This document shows, piece after piece, positions 13,841 through 21,018 of a stretch of DNA of 21,018 bases. Every line of letters begins with the position of its first letter. Positions within the stretch are counted from its first letter, which is position 1. Below the pieces are notes generated by a model, which was not told the DNA's origin, searched no databases, and was given only the letters and a program-made list of their open reading frames with translations. The translations under genes were made by a program, and so were the position numbers. Source of the stretch: JAQGMO01 sp050954505 (lineage in GTDB: Bacteria > Pseudomonadota > Gammaproteobacteria > Burkholderiales > Burkholderiaceae_D); assembly GCA_050954505.1 (NCBI GenBank), contig JBPBPY010000218.1, positions 1-21,018 of the forward strand, written 5' to 3'.

Positions 13841-16123
13841 TCAGTCATTGACAAAATCGCGCCAGTCCCAGTCACGTTGCATTGCCATGGCGTGCCCCAG
13901 GCCACGAATGACCAGATACGGATTATCGGCTTGCGCCTGCAGCAGTGCGCAGCGAATGTCGATTTTCTGTTCGAAGCTCCAGTTGGCTTGCGGATTGAAT
14001 CTGTCCAGGACATCGCTCGACAAATCCGTAAATAGATGGGCGTCGAGTTCGAGGTAAAGCGGCAGATTGCGCTGTTGTAGTGCTTGGGCAAACGCCTTCA
14101 AGGTCTGGAAAGGAATGAAGACGCCATCCAGCAGCAAGACCGACAAGCGGGAATGCCCGGCCACTGCCTGCAGCAAGGCGGCCAAGCCGTCCTGGTCCAG
14201 CGGGTTGTAACGCAGATCGAGCATCGAAAGTTGTTGGTTGGCGCTCAACGCTTGCGCAAGTTCGGCACTGTCGGAAATGTCGCAGTGGGTCAAGGACACG
14301 CTTTGCAAGCCATTTTTGCCGGTCAATAAGGCAAGCACGCCGGCATTCGACATGCCGCAGGCCCCGGTATCAAACGTGCTGTTTCCAGCCGCATCCGTTA
14401 ATTCACAGGGAGCGCTGCCAACGAGATTGAACGCCCTGAGGGAAAAATTGCCTTCCAGCGCAGTCGCCAGTTCCAGCATGTCATCGACTGAATGGATCGT
14501 CCCGTACAGCGAGAGCGATTCAAGCGTGCGATTTTGATGCATCATCTTGGTCAATGGCTTGACAATGAAATGGCAATAGCTGCGCAAGGTGAAGCGCTTC
14601 AACCCCGTGTTGGCTTCGAGCCCTTGCAGCAGCAGCGAAAAGAATGGTCGCTTCTGATCTTCGTTTTGAAAGAAATGGCAATCGATTTCCAGTTGTTCGA
14701 GGACGTCATTCCGGCGCAACAATTCGGCCAGCGCCAAACCCGATGCCAGCGACTGTTCTGCATGGCGCAAACTCAGGCCACGCAGACTGCGATTGACCTG
14801 CAATGCCTGGAACAATGCCTCACTGTTTTGACTCGGCAGGCAGGTCATCTTGAAGGGGGACAATGCATTGCCCAATTCAAGCCAATGCAGGGAAGTATTT
14901 TGTTTCAAGGCTTGCGCAAACGCGTCGAATCCATTGCCTGCGACGTGATCCCGGTCGCACTTCAGGTATTCAAGAGTGCAGGTTTTCTGCAGTAATGGCA
15001 CCAGTTCGCTTGCCAGGTCGAAACCGGCAGTCGTCACAAGGTCAAGTTTGCGCAACTGCTTCAGGCTTGACAGTGCCTTCACCAACAAGAGGAAGGATTG
15101 CGCAGTGTAATTTTGCAAAACGAAACGGTCGGCGGTAAATTCCGTCAATGTTTCGCCGGACGATAATAAATGCGCCGTTGCCAGAGCCTGGTCTGCAAAC
15201 AACTCGATATTCTTCAAGCCAAAGGTTTTCAAGCCTTTTCCTGCCAGGGCCCTGTAGATGGCGCTGCGCCCGAGGATGGGTTTGCCTTCACAGCGGCAAT
15301 AAAAACCTTGCAGGGCAGATCGGCCCACGGCGCACGCAAGGTCATTCAGTGCGCGGGCCGTTGAGGTAATGAGGTCCAAGGCCAAGGTATGGACATGCGG
15401 CGTTTCACCCAGCAAGCTGATCAGGGCAGCGGTCTGCTGGCAATCCAGTTGTAAAAACTGGAAAGACAGCTGCACTTGCCTGCCGCTGCTCGCCAAGCCG
15501 GCAATGCATGGCATTAGCGCGCGCACATGCCTGAGCTGGCGGTCCTCGTCATTGCCAGTGAAATCGAGTTCCAGATGCTGCCAGTCGCCAGCGCTGGCGC
15601 ATTCGACCATTTCTTTCCAGAATGGGCGATTCTCCAGCGTCAGCGGCAGGCGCAAGCTGCGGTAACGCAGTGCCATCTGTCGTGCTGCCTGCCTCTGTGC
15701 GGCACTCGGCGCGCACGAGGCGTCATTCCAGATGGTGCCGAACAGCTGGCTGCTGTAGGCCAGCTGGCGCCGCTGTGTCCGCTGGCGCAAATCGTTCCAT
15801 TGCCGGGTTTGTGCCAGCGTCATGGCCGATTGCGCGTGATCGCGAATGCAGGCATTGCTTGCTGTCGAAACCCCTTGCAGACGCAACAGGTCAGGGACTT
15901 GAAGCTGGCGCAACACCAGATTCTGCACTTCACCAGGCAAGTGAAGAAGTGGCGCACCGGGCAGCAGCGCCCCGCCGCTACGTGCAAGCATCTGCGGCGC
16001 AGCTGCGCCTGGCAATGTTGTTGCCACGCCTGCATCGCCATTTTGATGATTGTCTACCTGGGCAGGAACCAGGCCGGCGCCGACTGTCCTGTGCATCGGT
16101 GCCGATGCTGCTGCGTGATCCAT
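13841..16123 (-). CDS. F-box/leucine-rich-repeat protein, putative host-directed effector (intact, group B)
   Basis: 760 residues from the ATG at 16123, with GGAGG about 6 nt upstream. Residues 1-52 are Ala/Gly/Pro-rich and disordered-looking, with no Sec signal or transmembrane segment. Residues about 58-96 (PLLHLPGEVQNLVLRQLQVP then DLLRLQGVSTAS) are F-box-like with Leu62-Pro63. A linker has QRRQLAYSSQLFGTIW and RSLRLPLTLENRPFWKEM. From about residue 187 (WQHLELDF) to about 690, LRRs of the RNase-inhibitor kind repeat (LSMLDLRYNPLDQDGLAALL). The end is LVIRGLGHAMAMQRDWDWRD then FVND, the family tail. It is the best-preserved relative of the broken copy downstream. GALA-like architecture suggests a secreted protein acting on a eukaryotic SKP1/ubiquitin system; this is inference, and a bacterial scaffold role is possible. 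It begins 118 nt after ptsI. Confidence 0.85.
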   Translation of the reverse strand: MDHAAASAPMHRTVGAGLVPAQVDNHQNGDAGVATTLPGAAAPQMLARSGGALLPGAPLLHLPGEVQNLVLRQLQVPDLLRLQGVSTASNACIRDHAQSAMTLAQTRQWNDLRQRTQRRQLAYSSQLFGTIWNDASCAPSAAQRQAARQMALRYRSLRLPLTLENRPFWKEMVECASAGDWQHLELDFTGNDEDRQLRHVRALMPCIAGLASSGRQVQLSFQFLQLDCQQTAALISLLGETPHVHTLALDLITSTARALNDLACAVGRSALQGFYCRCEGKPILGRSAIYRALAGKGLKTFGLKNIELFADQALATAHLLSSGETLTEFTADRFVLQNYTAQSFLLLVKALSSLKQLRKLDLVTTAGFDLASELVPLLQKTCTLEYLKCDRDHVAGNGFDAFAQALKQNTSLHWLELGNALSPFKMTCLPSQNSEALFQALQVNRSLRGLSLRHAEQSLASGLALAELLRRNDVLEQLEIDCHFFQNEDQKRPFFSLLLQGLEANTGLKRFTLRSYCHFIVKPLTKMMHQNRTLESLSLYGTIHSVDDMLELATALEGNFSLRAFNLVGSAPCELTDAAGNSTFDTGACGMSNAGVLALLTGKNGLQSVSLTHCDISDSAELAQALSANQQLSMLDLRYNPLDQDGLAALLQAVAGHSRLSVLLLDGVFIPFQTLKAFAQALQQRNLPLYLELDAHLFTDLSSDVLDRFNPQANWSFEQKIDIRCALLQAQADNPYLVIRGLGHAMAMQRDWDWRDFVND

Positions 16124-16177
16124 TCCACACCTCCAACTGTTCGACGGACCGCGCCGCCGTAATGACTTAAATGGAGA

Positions 16178-16187
16178 GTGAGTAACC
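16178..16187 (-). promoter_or_regulatory. Conserved GGTTACTCAC box upstream of group B F-box/LRR genes
   Basis: GGTTACTCAC on the minus strand lies 55 nt before the ATG at 16123. An identical 10-mer (13649-13640) lies 56 nt before the ATG of the broken copy, while flanking bases differ. It could be part of a promoter or operator, or leftover identity from duplication. No good -10 follows at 17 nt in both. Confidence 0.35.
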
Positions 16188-16211
16188 AGACTGGCGATGG
16201 GGTTTCATGCG

Positions 16212-16231
16212 CCGGCAAAAATTCTTGCCGG
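16212..16231 (-). other. Stem-loop just after the ptsI stop, possible weak terminator
   Basis: CCGGCAA (16231-16225) and TTGCCGG (16218-16212) form a 7-bp stem with a 6-nt loop, 10 nt past the ptsI stop. No T-run follows on the minus strand, so it is not a standard intrinsic terminator. It may protect the 3' end of the mRNA. Confidence 0.5.
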
Positions 16232-16241
16232 GGGCGGCAAC

Positions 16242-17984
16242 TCAAAGCAGGCGCAGCTGCTCCACCGCATCGGCTATTGCCAGCGGTTCGAAGATCTTCA
16301 TGATCTTGCGTGTCTTGGGCGTCAGTTCGGAGAGGTCGCTGTTGAGGATTTCCTGTTTGACTGCCAGCAACTGGGCCGGATGCATGGAAAACTCGCGCAA
16401 GCCCATGCCCAGCAACAGCCGTGTGAGCTTGGTGTCGCCGGCCATTTCCCCGCACACCGATACAGGTACGCCGGCCTTGACGCCAGCGGCAATCGTGGTC
16501 GAGAGCAGGAACAGCACGGCAGGATGCAGCGGGTTGTACAGATGCGCGACTTCGTGGTCGACGCGGTCGATGGCCAGGGTGTACTGGATCAGGTCATTGG
16601 TGCCGATCGAAAGGAAGTCCAGGCGCTTGATGAACAGCGGCAGTGTCAGTGCGGCGGCCGGAATCTCGATCATTGCCCCCACCGGTATGGCTTCATCGAA
16701 CTTCTTGCCGGCTGCGCGCAGCTGGGCCTTGGCCTGCTCGATCATCATCAGGGTCTGGTCGATCTCGAATGCATGGGCCAGCATCGGGATGAGCAGCTTG
16801 ATCGGACCGAATGCCGAGGCGCGCAAGATGGCGCGCAGCTGGGCCAGGAACATTTGCGGCTCGGCCAGGCAGTAGCGGATGGCGCGCAAGCCCAATGCCG
16901 GATTGAGGGCAGTTTCTTCAGCGGTGTCGAGCGGCTTGTCGGCGCCGATGTCGAGGGTTCGGATCGTCACCGGCCGGCCCTTCATGGCCAGCACCGCCTG
17001 GCGGTAGGACTCGAATTGTTCATCTTCGGTGGGCAGCTTCTGGCCGCTGCGCCCCATGAACAGGAATTCGGAACGAAACAGTCCGACGCCATTGGCGCCG
17101 CCTTCCAGCGCTGCCACGCAATCGTCGGGCAGTTCGATATTTGCCAGCATGGTGATGGCCACACCGTCGCGCGTGATGGCCGGGGTTTTTTTCAGCCGTC
17201 CGAGCTTCTTGCGGTCGCGCACCATGCGCGCCTGCATTTCGCGGTACTGGCCCAGCACCACGGCGCTGGGGTCGACGATCACCACTCCGGCGTCGCCATC
17301 GATGATGACCCAGTCGTCCTGGCCGATCAGTGCCGATGCATTGAACATGCCGACCGCTGCCGGAATGTCGAGGCTGCGCGCAACGATGGCGGTGTGCGAA
17401 TTCTGCCCGCCCAGGTCGGTAACGAAACCGGCAAAGGCGCGGTCGCGAAACTGCAGCATGTCGGCCGGCGAAATATCGTGCGCCACCACGATCATGTGGC
17501 CGGTGGCCGAGTCGGCGGCCTTGATGCCCGAGAGGATTTCACTGCCGGTCAAGACCTTCAGCACCCGCTCGCCAACCTGCTGGATATCGTTCTTGCGCTC
17601 GCGCAGGTAGGCGTCTTCGATTTCATCGAACTGGGCCGAGAGTTCATCGATCTGCGTCACCAGTGCCCACTCGGCGTTGTAGTGGCGGCTGCGGATGATA
17701 TCGAGCGGCATTTCGGAAATCATCGGGTCCGACAGGATCAGCGCATGGACATCGATGAAGGCGCCCAGCTCGGCAGGGGCATCGGCCGGCAATTCCTTCC
17801 AGATCAGCTGCAGTTCCAGGTGCACGGTTTCGATTGCGCTTTGCAGCCGCTGCACCTCGGCCTCGACCAGCTCTTCGCCAATCAGGTAATGCTTGACGTC
17901 CAGCGCCGCCGGCGCGAGCAGATGCGCGCGGCCAATTGCAATGCCGCGCGAAACCGGAATGCCATGTAGGGTGAAGGATGCCAT
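16242..17984 (-). CDS. ptsI: Phosphoenolpyruvate-protein phosphotransferase (Enzyme I)
   Basis: 580 residues, the usual length. It transfers phosphate from PEP to HPr in the cytoplasm. The order of domains is visible: HPr-binding helical region (about 30-140), swivelling phosphohistidine domain with His197 in GGQNSHTAIVAR, and the C-terminal PEP-binding barrel with GLFRSEFLFMG, DFLSIGTNDLIQYTLAIDR and catalytic Cys511 in VSVCGEMAGD. The ATG at 17984 lies 42 nt after the ptsH stop, with only a weak AGG upstream. No sugar-specific IIB or IIC gene is nearby, so with the EIIA upstream it probably serves a regulatory phosphorelay. Confidence 0.96.
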   Translation of the reverse strand: MASFTLHGIPVSRGIAIGRAHLLAPAALDVKHYLIGEELVEAEVQRLQSAIETVHLELQLIWKELPADAPAELGAFIDVHALILSDPMISEMPLDIIRSRHYNAEWALVTQIDELSAQFDEIEDAYLRERKNDIQQVGERVLKVLTGSEILSGIKAADSATGHMIVVAHDISPADMLQFRDRAFAGFVTDLGGQNSHTAIVARSLDIPAAVGMFNASALIGQDDWVIIDGDAGVVIVDPSAVVLGQYREMQARMVRDRKKLGRLKKTPAITRDGVAITMLANIELPDDCVAALEGGANGVGLFRSEFLFMGRSGQKLPTEDEQFESYRQAVLAMKGRPVTIRTLDIGADKPLDTAEETALNPALGLRAIRYCLAEPQMFLAQLRAILRASAFGPIKLLIPMLAHAFEIDQTLMMIEQAKAQLRAAGKKFDEAIPVGAMIEIPAAALTLPLFIKRLDFLSIGTNDLIQYTLAIDRVDHEVAHLYNPLHPAVLFLLSTTIAAGVKAGVPVSVCGEMAGDTKLTRLLLGMGLREFSMHPAQLLAVKQEILNSDLSELTPKTRKIMKIFEPLAIADAVEQLRLL

Positions 17985-18026
17985 CGGTAGTTCAGCCTGT
18001 GAGTACGGGTCTTGGAGTGCGGCCTG

Positions 18027-18296
18027 CTATTCGTTTTCGCCAAACCGGTTGTGGATCAGGTCCAGCAGTGCATCGAAACAGGCTTGCTCGTCGGGACCCT
18101 CGGCTTCCAGCGTGACGGTGGCACCCTTGCCGGCAGCCAGCATCATGACACCCATGATGGACTTGGCATTGACGCGGCGCTTGTTGCGCGTCATCCAGAC
18201 TTCACTTTTGAACTTTGCCGCCAGTTGCGTGAGTTTGGCCGATGCGCGCGCATGCAGGCCAAGTTTGTTGATGATTTCGACGTCTTGCTGGATCAT
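18027..18296 (-). CDS. ptsH: Phosphocarrier protein HPr
   Basis: 89 residues. It accepts phosphate from Enzyme I and passes it to EIIA proteins. The active His15 is in NKLGLHARAS. The regulatory Ser46 is in NAKSIMGVMMLA, so control by HPr kinase, common in betaproteobacteria, is possible. The Shine-Dalgarno is weak (GATAAAAAC before ATG), and a terminator-like hairpin lies about 30 nt upstream, between it and the EIIA gene, which may set a lower or separate level of ptsHI expression. Confidence 0.96.
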   Translation of the reverse strand: MIQQDVEIINKLGLHARASAKLTQLAAKFKSEVWMTRNKRRVNAKSIMGVMMLAAGKGATVTLEAEGPDEQACFDALLDLIHNRFGENE

Positions 18297-18323
18297 GTTT
18301 TTATCTGGTTTGAGTTGAGGTCG

Positions 18324-18346
18324 AAAAAGACAGGGCCGACGCCCTG
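18324..18346 (-). terminator. Intrinsic terminator or attenuator between the EIIA gene and ptsH
   Basis: Minus strand CAGGGC (18346-18341), loop GTCG, GCCCTG (18336-18331), then TCTTTTT. The perfect 6-bp GC-rich stem with tetraloop and T-run starts about 13 nt after the EIIA stop and ends 28 nt before the ptsH ATG. No room is left for a standard promoter after it, so ptsHI would depend on read-through or on a promoter inside the EIIA gene. Confidence 0.75.
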
Positions 18347-18358
18347 CAAGCTGAAAGC

Positions 18359-18757
18359 CTAGATGCGCAATCTGTTATCCACTTTCACGGCACCATTCTG
18401 GCCGCCGGCCAGGGCCATGTCCATCACCACAGCGACGGTGTCGTTGCGGTAGGTGATGGCGCGCAGCAGCATCGGCAGGCTGACGCCGGCAATGACTTCG
18501 ACGCGGCCCGGATCGGCGAGCTGGAAAGTGCAGTTGCAGGGCGTGCCGCCCATGACGTCGGTAATCACCAGCACGCCACTGCCACTGTCGACCCGTTCGA
18601 TGGCCTCCAGCGCCAGGCGGCGCACTTCGCCCGGGTCCTGGTCGGCCCAGACATCGATGGCTTCCAGGTGAGCCGGACGTTCGCGAAACACATGCGAAGC
18701 GGCCTCGATGAAGGCGTTACCCAGGGGTGCATGGGTCAATAGCAGGATGCCGACCAT
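18359..18757 (-). CDS. PTS EIIA component, mannose (ManX) family
   Basis: 132 residues from the ATG at 18757, one base after the gshB stop (TGA-A-ATG). A longer frame to 19048 overlaps gshB and is rejected. The stand-alone EIIA-Man fold is recognised from MVGILLLTHAPLGNAF with phospho-acceptor His9, then VLVITDVMGGTPCN at about 61-74 and VIAGVSLPMLLRAI. It takes phosphate from HPr. With no IIB/IIC/IID partner in the window, a regulatory role is likelier than sugar uptake. Coupling to gshAB is typical of this locus in Burkholderiales. Confidence 0.92.
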   Translation of the reverse strand: MVGILLLTHAPLGNAFIEAASHVFRERPAHLEAIDVWADQDPGEVRRLALEAIERVDSGSGVLVITDVMGGTPCNCTFQLADPGRVEVIAGVSLPMLLRAITYRNDTVAVVMDMALAGGQNGAVKVDNRLRI

Positions 18758-18758
18758 T

Positions 18759-19739
18759 TCAGGCCTGTCCTTCCTGGCCCGCTGGCCCCTCGATGTGGCC
18801 GGCTTCGAGTGCGTCGATGAACATGGCGGCGACATTGAAGCCGGTCTGCTGCTCGATTTCCTGGAAACAGGTCGGACTGGTGACATTGATCTCGGTGAGA
18901 TTTTCGCCAATGATATCCAGGCCGACCAGCAGCAAGCCGCGCGCCAGCAGGATCGGCGCCAGCGTTTCGGCAATTTCGCGGTCGCGCTCGCTGACCGGGC
19001 GCGCTTCGCCCCTGCCGCCGGCGGCCAGGTTGCCGCGTACTTCGCCATTCTGTGGAATGCGCGCCAGGCAGAACGGCACCACCTTGCCGCCGATCAGCAG
19101 CACGCGCTTGTCGCCCTCGACGATGGCCGGCACATAGCGCTGGACCATGATGGTACGGCGCCCATTGTCGGACAGGGTCTCGATCATCGAACCGAGATTC
19201 ATGCCCTCCCTGGTGACGCGGAAAATGCCGGCCCCGCCCATGCCGTCGAGCGGCTTGAGGATGATGTCCTGGTGCTCGGCATGGAAGGCGCGCACCCGCG
19301 CGGCATCGCTGGTGACCAGCGTTGGCGGCGTGAACTGGGGGAACTGCATGATGGCCAGCTTTTCATTGTTGCTGCGCACGGCTTCCGGGCGGTTGACCAC
19401 GCGCGCGCCCTGGTTTTGCGCCAGCTCCAGCAGGTAGGTGGCGTAGATGTATTCCATGTCGAAGGGCGGGTCGGTGCGCTCGACGATGACATCGAAATCG
19501 CTCAGCGCCATCGACACAGGCGCATCGGCAGCAAACCAGTCGGCATGGTCGCCCTCGATGCCGGTCAACGTGATGCGGGCAACATCAGCCACCACCTTGG
19601 CGCCGGCAAAGGCGATGTGGCGATGCTCGAACGCATACAGCGTGTGGCCGCGGCGCGCCGCTTCGCGCATCATGGCGAAGGTGGTGTCTTTATAGATCTT
19701 GAAGCCGGACAGCGGATCGGCCAGGAATGCAATTTTCAT
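18759..19739 (-). CDS. gshB: Glutathione synthetase
   Basis: 326 residues from the ATG at 19739, overlapping the gshA stop by one base (TGATG); the TTG one codon earlier is less likely. It joins glycine to gamma-glutamylcysteine using ATP. The N-terminal domain starts KIAFLADPLSGFKIYKDTTF. The ATP-grasp part has IILKPLDGMGGAGIFR at about 168-183, QRYVPAIVEGDKRVLLI and the metal/substrate region LDIIGENLTEINVTSPT near 280-296. The length is normal (about 315). The C-terminal tail beyond EAGHIEG is family-variable. Confidence 0.96.
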   Translation of the reverse strand: MKIAFLADPLSGFKIYKDTTFAMMREAARRGHTLYAFEHRHIAFAGAKVVADVARITLTGIEGDHADWFAADAPVSMALSDFDVIVERTDPPFDMEYIYATYLLELAQNQGARVVNRPEAVRSNNEKLAIMQFPQFTPPTLVTSDAARVRAFHAEHQDIILKPLDGMGGAGIFRVTREGMNLGSMIETLSDNGRRTIMVQRYVPAIVEGDKRVLLIGGKVVPFCLARIPQNGEVRGNLAAGGRGEARPVSERDREIAETLAPILLARGLLLVGLDIIGENLTEINVTSPTCFQEIEQQTGFNVAAMFIDALEAGHIEGPAGQEGQA

Positions 19740-21018
19740 CAATAGACTTCCGGATTGGGGTCGGTTCTTTCCATTTCCAGCGAGGCGGCCAGCGACGCCA
19801 GGCGCCCGATGACGCCATACATGTAGAAACGGTTCGGTGCGGCAGTGCCGGGCTTGGCTTTCAGGTCGGGCAGCGCATGCTGCTGGGCGAAGGCCAGCGG
19901 CACGAAATGCGCGCCCGGCGCATTGAGGTTCTGGTCGACGCCGCGCTCGGCATGGACGCGGTAGAAGCCGCCCACCACATAGCGGTCGATCATGTAGACC
20001 ACCGGCTCGGCAACCGAGTCGCTGATGTGTTCGAAGGTGTGCACGCCTTCCTGGACGATGACTTCGGTGACTTCCAGGCCATCCTTGACCACGGCCATCT
20101 TGTTGCGCTGCTTGCGGTTGAGGTCGCGCACTTCATCGGCGCTGCGCACTGTCATGATGCCCATGCCATAGGTGCCGGCATTGGCCTTGATGACCACGAA
20201 CGGGGTTTCCTTGATGCCGTATTCCTTGTACTTCTTGCGGATCTTGGCCAGTACTACATCGACTGCTGCGGCCAGCGCTTCGTCGCTGGCGTGATCCTGG
20301 AAGTCGAGGCCGGAAACCTTGACGAAGTAGGGGTTGAGCATCCACGGATCGACATCGATGAGCTTGGCAAATTTTTTCACCACGTCGTCATAGGCAGCGA
20401 AGTGGTTTGTCTTGCGGCGCACGGCCCAGCCGGCATGCAGCGGCGGCAGCACGGTTTGCTCATGGCGGTTTTCCAGGATCGCTGGAATGCCGGCCGAGAG
20501 GTCGTTGTTGAGCAGGATGGTGCAGGGGTCGAAATTCTTCAGGCCCAGGCGCCGGCCATTGTTGAATTCTTCCAGCGGTTCGAGCACCAGTTCGCTGCCG
20601 TCGGGCAGTTCGATGGTGGTGGGCTCCTTGATGTCTTCGGCCAGCGTGCCAAGCCGCACATTGAGGCCAGTCTGGCGAAACAGCTGGGTCAGGCGCGCGA
20701 CATTTTGCAGATAGTGCGGATTGCGCGTATGGCGCTCGGGAATCAAGAGCAGGTTGCGCGCATCGGGACAGTACTTCTCGATGGCCGCCATCGCCGCCTG
20801 TACCGCCAGCGGCAGCATTTCGGGCGACAGGTTGTTGAAGCCGCCCGGGAACAGGTTGGTATCCACCGGGGCGAGCTTGAAACCGGCGTTGCGCAAATCG
20901 ACCGAACAATAGAATGGCGGCGTATGTTCCTGCCATTCGAGCCGGAACCAGCGCTCGATCGCCGGCGTGGCTGCCAGGATCTTCTTTTCAAGATCGAGCA
21001 GCGGGCCATTGAGGGCGG
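19739..21018 (-). CDS. gshA: Glutamate-cysteine ligase, proteobacterial GshA type (5' end outside window)
   Basis: About 425 residues are visible, in frame from 21016 (ALNGPLLDLEKKILAATPAI) to the stop at 19741-19739; the start lies beyond the right edge. It makes gamma-glutamylcysteine, the first step of glutathione synthesis. The sequence (FKLAPVDTNLFPGGFNNLSP, LLLIPERHTRNPHY, HAGWAVRRKTNHF, VIKANAGTYGMGIMTVRSA, RFYMYGVIGRLASLA) matches the distinct GshA class found in betaproteobacteria and acidithiobacilli (TIGR02049-like), not the E. coli class. It begins the gshA-gshB-EIIA-ptsH-ptsI series with overlapping or nearly abutting genes. Confidence 0.93.
   Translation of the reverse strand, partial: ALNGPLLDLEKKILAATPAIERWFRLEWQEHTPPFYCSVDLRNAGFKLAPVDTNLFPGGFNNLSPEMLPLAVQAAMAAIEKYCPDARNLLLIPERHTRNPHYLQNVARLTQLFRQTGLNVRLGTLAEDIKEPTTIELPDGSELVLEPLEEFNNGRRLGLKNFDPCTILLNNDLSAGIPAILENRHEQTVLPPLHAGWAVRRKTNHFAAYDDVVKKFAKLIDVDPWMLNPYFVKVSGLDFQDHASDEALAAAVDVVLAKIRKKYKEYGIKETPFVVIKANAGTYGMGIMTVRSADEVRDLNRKQRNKMAVVKDGLEVTEVIVQEGVHTFEHISDSVAEPVVYMIDRYVVGGFYRVHAERGVDQNLNAPGAHFVPLAFAQQHALPDLKAKPGTAAPNRFYMYGVIGRLASLAASLEMERTDPNPEVY

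Noticed and set aside
17380..17420. Altered Enzyme I active site (GGQNSHTAI instead of GGRTSHT)
   Set aside because: The phospho-accepting His and flanking Ser/Thr are kept; this looks like normal variation in the betaproteobacterial group.
16197..17969. 590-codon plus-strand frame opposite ptsI
   Set aside because: Antisense shadow of a strongly recognised Enzyme I gene; no family features.
18359..19048. 229-residue version of the EIIA protein
   Set aside because: The first 97 residues overlap gshB in another frame; the ATG at 18757 gives a normal EIIA directly after the gshB stop.

Overview
The window reads as a betaproteobacterial chromosome, most likely Burkholderiales and probably Oxalobacteraceae (Massilia, Duganella or Janthinobacterium-like). 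The grounds are a tightly packed gshA-gshB-PTS IIA-ptsH-ptsI block, a metX-metW pair followed by an AmpG-type permease, and a DUF1800/DUF1501 pair. The family placement is inferred from gene content and protein style, not from a search. Every supported gene lies on the minus strand, so transcription runs from high to low coordinates.

Layout in transcription order: (1) 21018-16242, glutathione synthesis (gshA cut by the window edge, gshB) with overlapping or nearly abutting starts into a mannose-type EIIA, then an intrinsic terminator-like hairpin, then HPr and Enzyme I. (2) 16123-11178, two related F-box/leucine-rich-repeat (LRR) genes. The first is intact (760 aa). The second is broken by one extra base in an A5 run and carries a 123-bp internal tandem duplication. 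(3) 11140-7525, a sigma70-like promoter, a SAM-II-type (long-loop) riboswitch and an intrinsic terminator lead into metX-metW-ampG, which are joined by ATGA overlaps. (4) 7382-4348, a DUF1800 lipoprotein and a Tat-type DUF1501 protein. (5) 4347-3800, a non-coding region with a 15-unit, 12-bp tandem array. (6) 3799-1, a second F-box/LRR cluster: one intact gene (753 aa), one copy with an internal deletion and its out-of-frame C-terminal tail still visible, and the decayed start of a further copy at the left edge.

The main discovery is the F-box/LRR family. At least five loci in 16 kb share an unstructured N-terminus without a Sec signal, an F-box-like LPxE motif at about residues 57-97, a conserved linker, RNase-inhibitor-type LRRs and a C-terminal DWRDFV-like signature. 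This resembles the architecture of the GALA (RipG) type III effectors of Ralstonia, which act through host SKP1/SCF ubiquitin ligases, but the repeats and tail look distinct. The family shows tandem duplication, frameshift, internal deletion and 5' decay, as expected of fast-evolving host-directed proteins placed among housekeeping operons. A decayed copy of the metX promoter and leader start lies between the two paralogues near metX, which points to how that pair arose.

The second strong observation is the metX leader: promoter, SAM-II-like aptamer and terminator in series, giving a complete hypothesis for SAM-dependent premature termination of metXW-ampG.
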